From the NCBI GenBank assembly GCA_018697195.1, contig CM031857.1, positions 53,773,982 through 53,837,981 on the forward strand: a DNA stretch of 64,000 nucleotides. The letters are read 5' to 3'. The position numbers and the translations under genes are program-made. The stretch's first letter is position 1. Each line of letters begins with the position of its first letter. The DNA is from Certhia americana (Eukaryota; Chordata; Aves; Passeriformes; Certhiidae). Positions 53,528 to 64,000 of the stretch are shown one piece after another. Under the pieces are notes generated by a model. The model searched no databases, was not told the DNA's origin, and saw only the letters and a program-made list of their open reading frames with translations.

Positions 53528-56500
53528 GTATTTTGTTTGTATTACCACACATTTATACCTCCTTTATGATCATCATCATCAGCCTCATCCTGGGTTAGGT
53601 TGGTGAATATCTGAGCTGTAGCATCTGCTCCAGCAGCCCTGTCTCTCTGCTCTCCTTCCATCCTCTTCTTCTCCTCTTGTGCTGGTACAGCTCTAGACTG
53701 TATCTGGGCAGAACTGGACTGGAAACCTCTGTGATCTTCTTTTTCCCCAGCAGGCTATTTTTTGCTAACTTGGGTCACTTCCCTGACCTGGCTCACCAGG
53801 TGTCCCTGCAACAGCTCCTACAGAGGCTGTAGGGATGTGAGTACATGTGGAGCAGTGTGTCACCATCATAGAACAGAGCATCTATCAAAACAGATTTCCT
53901 CAGTGACCAGAATTCTTTTTGATATTTCATTTTATCCCCTGTATTTGTTGAAAGACTATACATGTGGGGTTTTCTTTTTTTGTTTGTTTTTTACTAAAGT
54001 GGCATTCAAGCACTCAGTTAAAAAGAGTTAGTAATTTAAGTGCTTCCATAGAGATACACCACAGCACTTGAGTGGAGCATCACCATGAGTGCCTTCAGTT
54101 TCATAACAGTATGGAACATCTGTGTGACATTATTATTCTCATTCTGTAGAGGTGATCAGATTAAGGACAGAGCTGCCTACTTCTTTTCCATGTCTGATCT
54201 TCAGGATGCTAGCCATCTGCTAAAAAAAGTGACATTTGTGGTGATGGTAGGCATTACTGTGATGTTTTGTGAGTTCAGGGGAAGTTTCAGCTAATATCCA
54301 TCTTCATTTTAGGTAATACAACAAGTAGCCAACATCAAAGCTGAAGATGAATAAATTCTTGAGTTTTTTGAAAAATCAAATTGCCAAGTGGAGATGGTGT
54401 TCATTCACTGTAATCATAAAACTGTCCTGTTTTCTGTTATGTTTTGTCTCATTTGCAGTGCACCTTCCAAAATCTGTAACTCATTGAGAATTTGCAGAGA
54501 AGTTGCTTGTTCCATAGCCTTGATTCCTTCTGTGGATCAAAAAAAACATGGTTTGTGTGAGGGGACTGCACTGGGGAGGGCAAAAAGACAAACTGGGCTT
54601 CTCTGTGTGCTCATCACACATGGGGGCTTCCATCTCCTGGTGTGAACACATTGCTCTGTCATTGCAACAGCTTTCCTAAATATGGCAGGAGGGAGAAATG
54701 AGGACCTCTTCCATTATGTGGAGACCGAATTAGACAAAATGATGAAGAAAGTGTGCTAACTCAGGACCTAAATATATGGGTCATAGGCACACTGCAGTGA
54801 AAGGGAAACCAAGGTCTTTTTTTCCATTCCAGAAACTCTCACACAGTAACAGTTATTAAAATATTTTGATTCTGATCAATAACTTGATGAAGGTTTGGAA
54901 CTGAGGCAAGACAAATGTCTGATACTCCAAGGGGAGGAAAATTTTTTTCTCATTTAGTGTTGAAGACCAAATGTTTTGTCCAGAGGAGCATCTGCAAAGA
55001 GTGCATGGATGGGGTCATGTGCTCTCTTCCATTCTTGCTTTTGTGGGCAGGAAGAAGCCTTTGTTACTGAGCTGCTTCACTGAGTCACTTCATAGTGGGA
55101 TGGGCTGCTGAACAGAGTGGTTTAACTGTGTGCATTTTTCTTTCATTGTGCTTACAAGTTCAGTTGCACTATAACATTTTAAGGAAGTATATGACTTAAA
55201 AGCAAAGGAATTGTGGAGAGTGCCTACAATCAGAACTAGATCTCTTTCTGAACTTTATAGCTGTGCTAATTTTTTTTTAGAACATTCTCTTTATGACCAG
55301 ATAAACTGGCAGAAAAGATATTTTGAAGCCTGATAAAGTATTGGCTTTGTTGTCAGATGATCTAGGTTGCATTCCTGACACAGCCAGATTTTTTTTACTT
55401 GGCCTTGGGTTAATCTTGTAATCTCTCTGCATTTCAGCTTCCCCCTTTGCACAGGAGACAGAATAAAAGTAGGTAGATAGGTTTTTTGAAATTGCGTTTT
55501 CCATCTTGGTTAAATGTGTGTAGAGTTGGAGACCTCTGAGAGATTGTATGCCCTGGATATGAAGGGATGTTAACTTTGATAGGCTACTGAATGCCCTAAA
55601 ACTCATGTCTTGTAAACCACATCCAGCTCTGGATTCAATTCACTGCTTTAGTTTGTGGGGCTTTTTTTTTTTTTTTTTTTTCCTTTTTTTCCTGACTTGA
55701 ACAGAAACAGGCTGATATTTAGAAAGTGGTTCTTTAATGTTTCCTTTTGGTTTTTCTATGGCTTATCTAAAATAAAATTAATGCCATTTTTTTCTCCCAA
55801 ACAAAGATGGAATGATATTCCATGAAAGTATATTTGTGAAAGTAGAATTTCTAAAATGTGCTGGACACTCCCAGCTCTGGTGTCTGGAATGCCATGTTCA
55901 CACTGATGGAAACAGCAGGCTTAGGAAAATTCACTTCCTCCTACAGCACTGCTGGGGCATTTTCCTCAAGACTGGGAGAGACAGCCTCTGACACCAGGAC
56001 AGTTGGTCTGGTAAGATACAGCTGTTTCTTTCCTTGGTCTCATAAGCTCCTCTCAAGAGCACCAGTGAAATAATATCACAAAAACTAAATGTTTCACAAG
56101 TTGGCTGGTTCTCCATTATGAATTCAAGAGTGTCCACAATCCATTTTTGATGTTACGAAAACATATGTTGAATAACCATTAGATGGAAAAAGTTTCCCTA
56201 GAAAGTGAGAAAGAAAGGGGTTCATTCAGTCCTGTCCCTTGCTGCCAGACAGCAGTGTCAAAAATTTATGAACAGATGCTCTGTAATGTGCCTGGTAGAG
56301 TAGGTCATTTCAAAACCTCAAAGCTCCAATGGGTGGAAACCTTTACATTTCCAGCTGAAGTTTATTCATCAGTGGTTTATAGCCATTTGCTTCTGTATAA
56401 ATACTGTGTTATTGTTATTTAAACTGAAATAACTTTTTCAGCTTCCCTGTATTTTTGTTCTAAACTTATGAAGGTGGGCACTTTTAGCCTCCAAGATATG

Positions 56501-56784
56501 CTGGTCTTCCCATTCTTCTGGCCATCCAGTGTGTTTCTCTCCACCCACTCTAACATCTGTTGATTTTACTTGACTCTAGGTGTACAGTGTTCTGTATGAA
56601 GGTCTATCAGTGCTTTGTACAAAGGCGTAAAGAGCTTTGGATTTCTACTGATCATTATTTTTGTGATTCATCACAAATTTACATCTGTCTTTCTCACATC
56701 TGTAAAATACTTGTTGTTTGTATATGTCAGCACCTGCTTGTTTTTGTCATTCTTGTGGTAAGTTCTCAGCTTGAAGCAGATATT

Positions 56785-57010
56785 CATAGAATGATTTGAG
56801 TTGGGAGGAACCTTTAAAGGTCATCTAGTCCTATTCCCCCTATCATGGATGTCTTCAACTAGATCAGGTTGCTCAGAGTCCTGTCCAATCTGATCTTGAA
56901 TGTTTCTGGGGATCTGGAACATCTACAAACTGTGTCTCATCTACCATTCAGCGTTATCCAATACTTTCTACTCTTAACTTTTATCCCATTTTTACTATCT
57001 TCGTTCTTGA
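56785..57010 (-). mobile_element. CR1 LINE 3' end, older copy
   Basis: Inverted CR1 tail starting TTCATAGAATGATTTGAGTT, then CTAGATCAGGTTGCTCAGAG and a more diverged interior. The right boundary is approximate. Confidence 0.88.
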
Positions 57011-60000
57011 CTCCATCCACTTTCCCAGGTAGTGATATTCTAGCCCAGTTATGTGTTGATAATATCTTTCTATTTTCAGTCACTACAATTTTTTTATAGG
57101 CTCTTCATTCCTATTCCTCTCTAAATATGGTCCCATCCACAGTTTGCTCTTCCCTTCTCATTTAGATGATATGATAATTTTCTTCTTCAACAATTTTTTT
57201 GGTACTATATTCAAATCAGTGCATTTCCATGTTAGATACATGGATCCTACCATGTTTTCTCTGTTTAAAATATATTTATAAGGGTTTGTAGTATGAGCTA
57301 CCTTTGGTGAGCCTGTGTTGCATTCTTTTCAGTTGTCATTCATCTTTGTTTTTCAGTTATTTTTAGACTGGTTTCTTGAGAAAATGAAGCTTATGTGATC
57401 ACACTGTCCATTTCTCATCATAATTCTCTTCTCATGGCAACTTTTGAATTTATTGTGAAATTTCAAGCAACCTTCACAGAGGACTAGATGTCTGGAAAAA
57501 ACCAAGTTCCAAAAAACATACTGAAAATAAGTGATGTAAAGAATAGGGCCTCTAAACCAAATTTGTGCCTGTACTGGACAGAAGACCTTCCAAGAAAAAG
57601 CTTAGAGAGCAGAGAGCTGATACAAAGAGGAGGACAGGACAGAAATGCCCAGCTGTGATAAAAGCTTCTTTAATAAGAGCTTGTGCTTTCTTTGGTTGTG
57701 GAAACTTCAGTCATGTGGAGCAAAGCTGGAGGAGTCCTTGTTTTGCCACTTGCCTTGTGGGATAGCCAGCCATAAGACTAAGGAACACAACTCCCAAATC
57801 TCAGCAGAGTGACTTTACCGCCATGTGCTTCTGCCTGTAATTGTGAACAGCTCGTGTCCCCCTAGAAGATTCCTGCATGGGGAACCAAAAGGTTCTGTAG
57901 CTGCCAGTATGTATTTTCTGAAGTGAAGGATCATCTTTTGCCAGGTTAAAAACTGTATCCTGAGAAGGGAAAAATCCAAAAATGTTATTTCATGCACATC
58001 TGTGGCTCTTCCCCCATTTCTCTCAGTTCCCCTCCACTTGCATATAGCAAAGGCTTTGCAAGACTTTGTATCTAATGAAGTAATGCAGAGACTCAGCTCT
58101 GTTCAACAGAGCAATGAATTCTACAGTTTCTTGAGTCACTTCCTGCCCCATTATTCGTGTTTTTGCTGTTGTGATTAAGATGCTGGTAGGGTATGTAGTG
58201 GGAAAAAATGGTATTTTATCGCTGAGCAGCGCCCTGGTGACTTGCTGGTGATACTGGAACTATGCAGTGGAAAAGTGCTGGTTCTTTGGCAAAATTAGTG
58301 ATTATTTTAAATGCAGACAGATTACGGTAAGTTACTTTTGGAGAGGAGATAATAGTTTATTGTCAGCATTTCAGTTAGAAAAGTGAATTTCATTTTTAAA
58401 AAAAATCTCAGAACCTCCAGCTCATGAGTTCTTTTCAAAATCAACCAGTGTATTTCCTCCTTTGCTTTTCTTTGTGTGAAGACTTTTGAGAAGAAAAGAT
58501 GAAGGTATACCTTTAGCAATCTAAATATACCTACCCCACCCTGGATGAAAATAATTCTTTTCTGAAATGCCACTTGCCTGTTAAGCTCCTGATTTCAGAC
58601 TCTCTCTCTTGCATCATCACATCCTCATGCCATGCCTTCAGGATAATAAAAACATGGTCCTTCTCAAAGTGTATTGTGAATTATTAATCTTCTATTTGCA
58701 CCACATGAGGGATTACAGAGTGCTTGGCACTTGCTATCAGCATCTAAACAACTTTATTGTATAATCCTGGCATCATAGTCCTTTCCAGTGCTTGTGAGTA
58801 GCTCAGTGTGCCCCAAAGGGTGAGTTGTTAGTACACCCAGGCTTCAGCCTTGCACCTTGTCAGGCTGAGGTGGGACCCTGCTCTGGTGACTGGTGCTGCC
58901 AAAATTTGCACCTCTGAGCTGCATGGGAGCAGGACTCTGCAGCTGGAAGCTCAGCTGAGGAGTGAAGGTCATGTAGCCAAAACCGGAGAAATAAAAACGA
59001 GATTGAACAGGACCGTGAGGAGATTGAAAATGGGAACTTGAAAGTGGTGAGGTTTCAGACACTGAATGGGAAAATATCCCTGTAAAACTGACCTAGCAAC
59101 AAATGAGAAGCTATTTACAAACTCACCTACTTTGGACACTGTAAAAGAATTTTTGGTTTAAATAAGATATTTAAAAGTATTTCCTGCATGTCATAGAAAC
59201 TCTTCCTGTAAAGATAATCTGCAAAACTGTTTTGAATTTTTTTTTATAAGATCTTAGGACAACATCTGTATAGATTTTGCTTTTAAAGTTTGAATTTTGT
59301 ACTTGGCTATTTTATATAGTTACTATTTATAGTTACAATAGAATGTATGCCTAATGTGGATATTAATTCCATAGGTTATTTGGGGATTAGTAACACGTGA
59401 ATATATTGCTCAAATGGGATCATATTTCCTGATGGACTCTGTAGTGTACCCATAGTAACAACAAAGCATGAGAGGAGCTGATTCTTTGGGACCACTGGGT
59501 TTTCCTTTTTATGCTGTGTGTATTGTGCTTGTTTAGTTCTCTCATATGAAACATCTTGTATAAAGATTTTGAAATTGCTAATGTTGGAGAATAATGGGAT
59601 TGAAGTGGTTTGTGTGTGTATTTATGTTTTCACAACTAATTTTACAAATGTGTGTGTGTAGGAATTATAATGTTTTTCTTTTGTTGTGGAAGGAGATGAA
59701 AGTTTGAGATTTTTTTTGTTTTGTTCTTTTTTTTTTTTTTCCTTTTTCCTCTTTTGTATTTCACAAACTAGAATGCAGTCCAGAACGGTGCTGAGCTTCT
59801 AACCAGAACATGTTTCTATCTGTAGTCAGTCAATGACTTCAATAGATCCTTGTATGGGACTCTCAGCAAAACCCATAAGAATTCACAGCATAAGGCTTTG
59901 TAAGATCAGAAACCAAGCTACTTTGGTTTCTTTCATATATAAATACAGTGATGTGGTATTTTGCCTTTCTAACCATACAGAAGAAGAATGTTTAAAATCA

Positions 60001-60730
60001 AACAAACAGTCCATTTTCATTAAAATGCTCGGTCTGTCATGTAAATGTCATGAATACATTTGTGTTTATGTTTAGGCCTGATCCTTTGTTCCTTATTTAA
60101 CTCAGGCAATGTTCTACACAAGTGAGATCTGACCCACAGATTCTTGAAGTCTGTCAGACCTAGGGGATAGCTTAAACTGCTTCCTCTCAAGGTCCCTTAG
60201 GTTGACAAAGCAAAGCAACTGAAGGAGAGATGGCAGAGAAGCTGTAACTCCAATTTGCAATGCTCTAAACAAAGGGTGCTTTGGGTGTGCTGGCATCTGC
60301 AGTTGGCTTTCTACACTGTGATGGAGCTGGTGAAATCTGACAGAAATCCATATGTGAAATCTAGTGGAGCCTGCCAGATGTGCAGTGTCCAAAATACATT
60401 GGACATTGGCAAGGACTGACTCTGTAGGTCAGAGCTGCCTTCAGGAAGCATCCAACTCCTGTGCAGGTGCTGAGGAGCTGCTTTTCATGTTCTAATAGTG
60501 TCTTGTGAATCCTCAATGAAATTGCAAGAACTACACAGGAGAAGTTTTACTGCTCCACTGGGTGACTCAAGCAAAATATAGTGCTGGAGGTGCCACCTTT
60601 TCTTGTTCACAGTTTCTTTGTGTGTTTTTATTGCGTTTTTGTATAAACCTTAAAAACTGTTTTTGTTTGTTGTTTGATTAAAGGCAGCTCTCTTCTGTCC
60701 TGAAGGAAGAAATCCAGGTGGAGGAAGATC

Positions 60731-60832
60731 ATGCCTTTGTTTAGTAAATCACACAAAAATCCTGCTGAGATTGTGAAAGTTCTGAAGGAAAACATGGCCA
60801 TATTGGAAAAACAAGAAAAAAAGACAGACAAG
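60731..60832 (+). CDS. CAB39L: CAB39L first coding exon (MO25-beta)
   Basis: Encodes MPLFSKSHKNPAEIVKVLKE then NMAILEKQEKKTDK, ending at donor AAG|GTATGA. CAB39L (MO25-beta) is a cytosolic helical-repeat scaffold that binds the pseudokinase STRAD and activates the kinase LKB1/STK11, and also STE20-type kinases. MPLFSKSHKNPAEIVK distinguishes it from its paralogue CAB39, whose start has an extra P-F. No in-frame upstream ATG is visible close by. Exon acceptor candidates are ATTAAAG at 60,683 or CTGAAG at about 60,704. The next exons, starting the conserved ASEEVSK block, are not within the window. Divergent placement from SETDB2 is the mammalian arrangement. Confidence 0.95.
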
Positions 60833-63800
60833 GTATGAGGTAATGTTGTAGAAGACAAATAAGGTTTTTATGCTGGGAGAACAGCAGAATAAAGGGAATA
60901 ACATTGTGTATGGTCACTGCCCTGGTTCTGCAAGTGCTTGCCTGTGGATGTTTGTTTACTGTGTGTTTGAATGGTTCTGCTGAAATCAGGGGGCTTTTGC
61001 AGAAATAAAATATGTAACATCTGGGTGTCAGACAGACAATGCTGAGATCCAGGAGTCTCAGCCAAAACCAAGGGTGATCTCCCCCTACTTCAAACAGTAA
61101 TGAATCTAGCAAAACAGCTTGGAAGGCTGTGTGAAAACTACTGTACTGTTAATGGTTTTAGCAGTAGAACAAATGAGGTTGCCAATTAATGTGTAGGTAC
61201 CCACAGAGAAAAATTCTACTTCTGATGAACACTGTTTGCAGGTACCAGGAAAACTGTATGTGTCCAGATGTGTATAAAAGAGATCTCACTCTGTCCATCC
61301 TTTCTAATGTTCTGGGTGCCAGTTCTTCCTATAAGAGCTGTGCTACTCATTTTCTATTTATAGTGCTAGGCTTTTGGTAATATTACTGCTCTCTTCTATT
61401 TCCATGACACAGACTTGAGCTACTTTTGCTGCTTTTCCAGTGACCACTTGATAAGGTACACACCAAATCACAAAATGCTCCCAGTTAGGAATTCGTGCTT
61501 GCATTAACTTTTTTTTTTTTCTTCTAAGACTCTGGTCCTCTACACTACTGCTGTAGTAGAGATCCATGGTTTTAATTAACAACAGACTAATTTTAAGTTA
61601 AAAGTGACTGTCAGAGGAAGCAGAAATAGCTGATAAAGGACATTAATACATTCTCCATGGAGCTGCTATTTGCATGTGTGCATGTTGTGCTTCCCCCACC
61701 TTGTTCAGGAAGTTGTATGAAAACAAACCCAACCCAAAAGGTAGGCATGGAGCCCTTTGCACCCTTACTGAAATCCTCTTGAAACTTTTTGGTTCAAAGC
61801 AAGTACCTCAGAGTGTGTTAATTACATAAGGTAAGTCACATGGATTTCTGGGAGGCCTCTGGTATTCAACGTTTCATTCTGAAATACCTTCAGTAATCTG
61901 AAAATGGAGAGAATTTGACTCTGAACTAGAATATAAAATAAGTAACTAAATAAATCACCAGAATCTGTTCTCCCCTGCTGAATTCATCCTTTGGAGCCTG
62001 ATTAAAGAAGACATTCAAAGCAGAAGCTCTGTACTTGGGTTTCTTTTTCATTTGCTTTGTAGAGTGACTCCTCTGGGTTGTGGTTTTGAGAATTTTTGGC
62101 TTTGAGCTGGATTTATATTTGGGTGTCAGTGACAAGGAGAAATTCAGACTTCTTAGAAAATCGAGTGTTCAATGTAAATTTTTCATAGAAGTCGGAACAG
62201 CTGGTGTGTGTTTTCCTCACAGAGAGAAAGATACAGAATGTTTCCCTGGCGTATTTGACTGGAAACAGCACATGAACTTAATGGTGCTTATTTTACAGGA
62301 AGAGGCTGGTTTTCACTTAGGATTTTTTTTGTACTTCATTGCTATGGGGTAGAGGCTATTCCTGGGGTGGATGTGGGTGATCAGGGGAGAGGAGAGAGGG
62401 GAACAAGGCAGTCCCTACAACAGCAAGGCAGAAGGTGAGGAAACCCTTCTTTTAGATTGGTTTAAGCTTAAGCTGGCATGGTTGATTCAGTACTTTGTGC
62501 TGTGATATCAAGGAAGTACATCGGGCCTTTTTCCTTGCAGAAGGAAAGGTTTGGGACTCCTTGGTAGTTCTGTCTTTCATCTAAAGTGTTCCATTGAGCT
62601 CTCATGAAATAAATACCTGTTAAAGAAAATAGCTGAATTTATTCTCCTGAGTTTATGGAAGCAAATCATGAAGACTATCTTTACTACTGAGATGATGATA
62701 AAATTTTGAAACTGGCAGGAAAAACAGCTCTTGCAAAACCAATCAGCCCAATCACACTTGCTTCTATCCAATCAGGTTTGTGAACTTGGTAATGCCATTT
62801 CTAAGTGTTGTTTGCAGTTTGAATTGGAGAAGAAAAGACAATGGAAGACTTTCAGTGGTCCACAGGTTTTCAAAAGATACTCAGTAATGCTAATGAGTAA
62901 CATCTTTTCATTAGAATGATTAGAGAAATTTAACTGAAAACAAAAAACAGAGAAACAAAGCACAGTGCTGTTGAAAACCTAGCAAGGCTTTTAACTTTAC
63001 CTCTAATTTGATTTCCAGAGAGAGAAGAAATTTGTCAAACTTCTATGAAAGGGCCTAGAGGTTTAGCTGCTGCAAGAGCCAGCGACCCTGGATGTCTCAG
63101 AGCTGGGTTTGGACCCTGTGGCATGAGAAGTTTGCAACACAGGGCTGTCCAATTTTTCAGATTTCTAGCTCTTAGTCTGCTGTAAGAACTAGAAGAATAC
63201 TATTATGCCTCACCATTAAACCAAGGTTCCCAGGGTACAATCCAGAGCATCCCTGATTTTGTGTGCAAAGTCGTTTCCAACTAGGACTTGCTTCAGATGC
63301 TTAAACAAGAAGATTTATCCTGTGACAATTAAGCTATTATTGTAGTACAGCCAAAGTGGTATGTGGGTTGAGATGGCTAAAAGCTGCTAAAACAGCCAGA
63401 GTTGGCAGAGAAGTGGGGCAAAGCCTGAATTAACTGCAGGGCTGGCAGAGAATGTCCTTTTCTTTCCCAGCTGAGAAATCGTGAGCATGAGGTGAAGATG
63501 CTGTGGGCAGCCAGGAGGGCACAAGGTCAGACAGAGAGGGGCTAGATGCTTCTAATGTAACTTCGTGCAACTTTCAGCAGGAACCATCTGTGTTGGGGAT
63601 GTTTTTAAATAATGCAGAAAAGCTCATTCCTGCCAAGCTATGCAGTACACAGGTAGAGGGAACTTTGCAGCAGAGCAGTTAAGACTTCTCAGGTAATGGA
63701 AAGGAGGTGGAGGATACAACTTGATAGACAGGATGCAGGGAAGTCAGTTGTAAGTGTAAAGGGAAATATACATCTTTTCTGAGGCATTTCCATGTGCATA

Positions 63801-64000
63801 CATAATATACAGAGGTTTGCACCTTTTCTTCATGATGCTTTTGGTTACTCATGGAGTAGTACCCATTCAAGCTTCAACTAAACTCTGTTGACTGAACTAG
63901 CATCTGTCTCCTTAGATAAGGATTGAATTTGACCCACTTTCTCCATGTGTCTAATTTTTTTAAAACTATTTATGTGTATGCTGTTGCCATAGTGCTTTTT
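60833..64000 (+). other. CAB39L intron, running off the window
   Basis: No second coding exon found up to the end. Sequence is AT-rich and unique-looking, with no recognised repeat family. Confidence 0.75.

Larger units (their letters stand above)
51791..60683. other. probable CAB39L intron
   Basis: AT-rich sequence with CR1 tails at about 53,302-53,527 and 56,785-57,010, an (AAT)n array at 53,128-53,193 and T-rich runs. No further gene or RNA gene recognised. Confidence 0.6.

Noticed and set aside
1..64000. tRNA genes, microRNA hairpins, CRISPR arrays and bacterial-type operons
   Set aside because: None was recognised by eye on either strand; the sequence is vertebrate and CRISPR arrays are not expected. 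Small hairpin RNAs cannot be excluded without folding software.

Overview
This window is vertebrate nuclear DNA, almost certainly from a bird and probably a songbird. The evidence is CR1 LINE fragments, several avian-type retroviral LTRs, compact introns, and the divergent gene pair SETDB2 / CAB39L, which are also neighbours in mammals. No species can be named from the sequence alone.

Layout. Positions 1-7.3 kb hold a gammaretrovirus-like (class I) endogenous retrovirus on the + strand. Gag zinc knuckle, reverse transcriptase, connection, RNase H and integrase C-terminus are all recognisable, but the reading frame breaks every few tens of bases. The breaks look more like single-base insertions and deletions than ancient decay, so this stretch may be badly polished assembly. 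From 8 to 15 kb are a CR1 piece, two LTR-like stretches and a well-bounded second retrovirus (11,237-13,762). The second element has a 6-bp target-site duplication, a complete 465-bp 3' LTR, a 41-bp stub of the 5' LTR, dUTPase/protease remains, an alpharetrovirus-like env with one stop and one frameshift, and an unfamiliar Cys/Arg-rich ORF between protease and env.

The host gene SETDB2 (H3K9 methyltransferase) runs on the - strand from a 16-nt first coding segment at 33.5 kb to its stop at 15.35 kb. All 13 coding segments can be placed with GT-AG boundaries and matching phases, giving an apparently intact 703-residue protein with MBD, pre-SET, bifurcated SET and post-SET parts. Its first intron carries two solo LTRs and a CR1 copy. 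Its last intron contains a 100-N assembly gap.

A CpG island at 33.5-34.2 kb, with opposed CCAAT boxes, is the likely SETDB2 promoter and may be shared with CAB39L. CAB39L lies on the + strand. Only its first coding exon (60,731-60,832) is inside the window; a second CpG island at 51.1-51.8 kb ends in a good splice donor and may be its main or alternative 5' exon. The rest of 34-64 kb is intronic or intergenic DNA with CR1 fragments and simple repeats. SETDB2 deposits repressive H3K9 methylation and CAB39L is a scaffold that activates LKB1/STK11 and related kinases; the two share an upstream region, not a known pathway.
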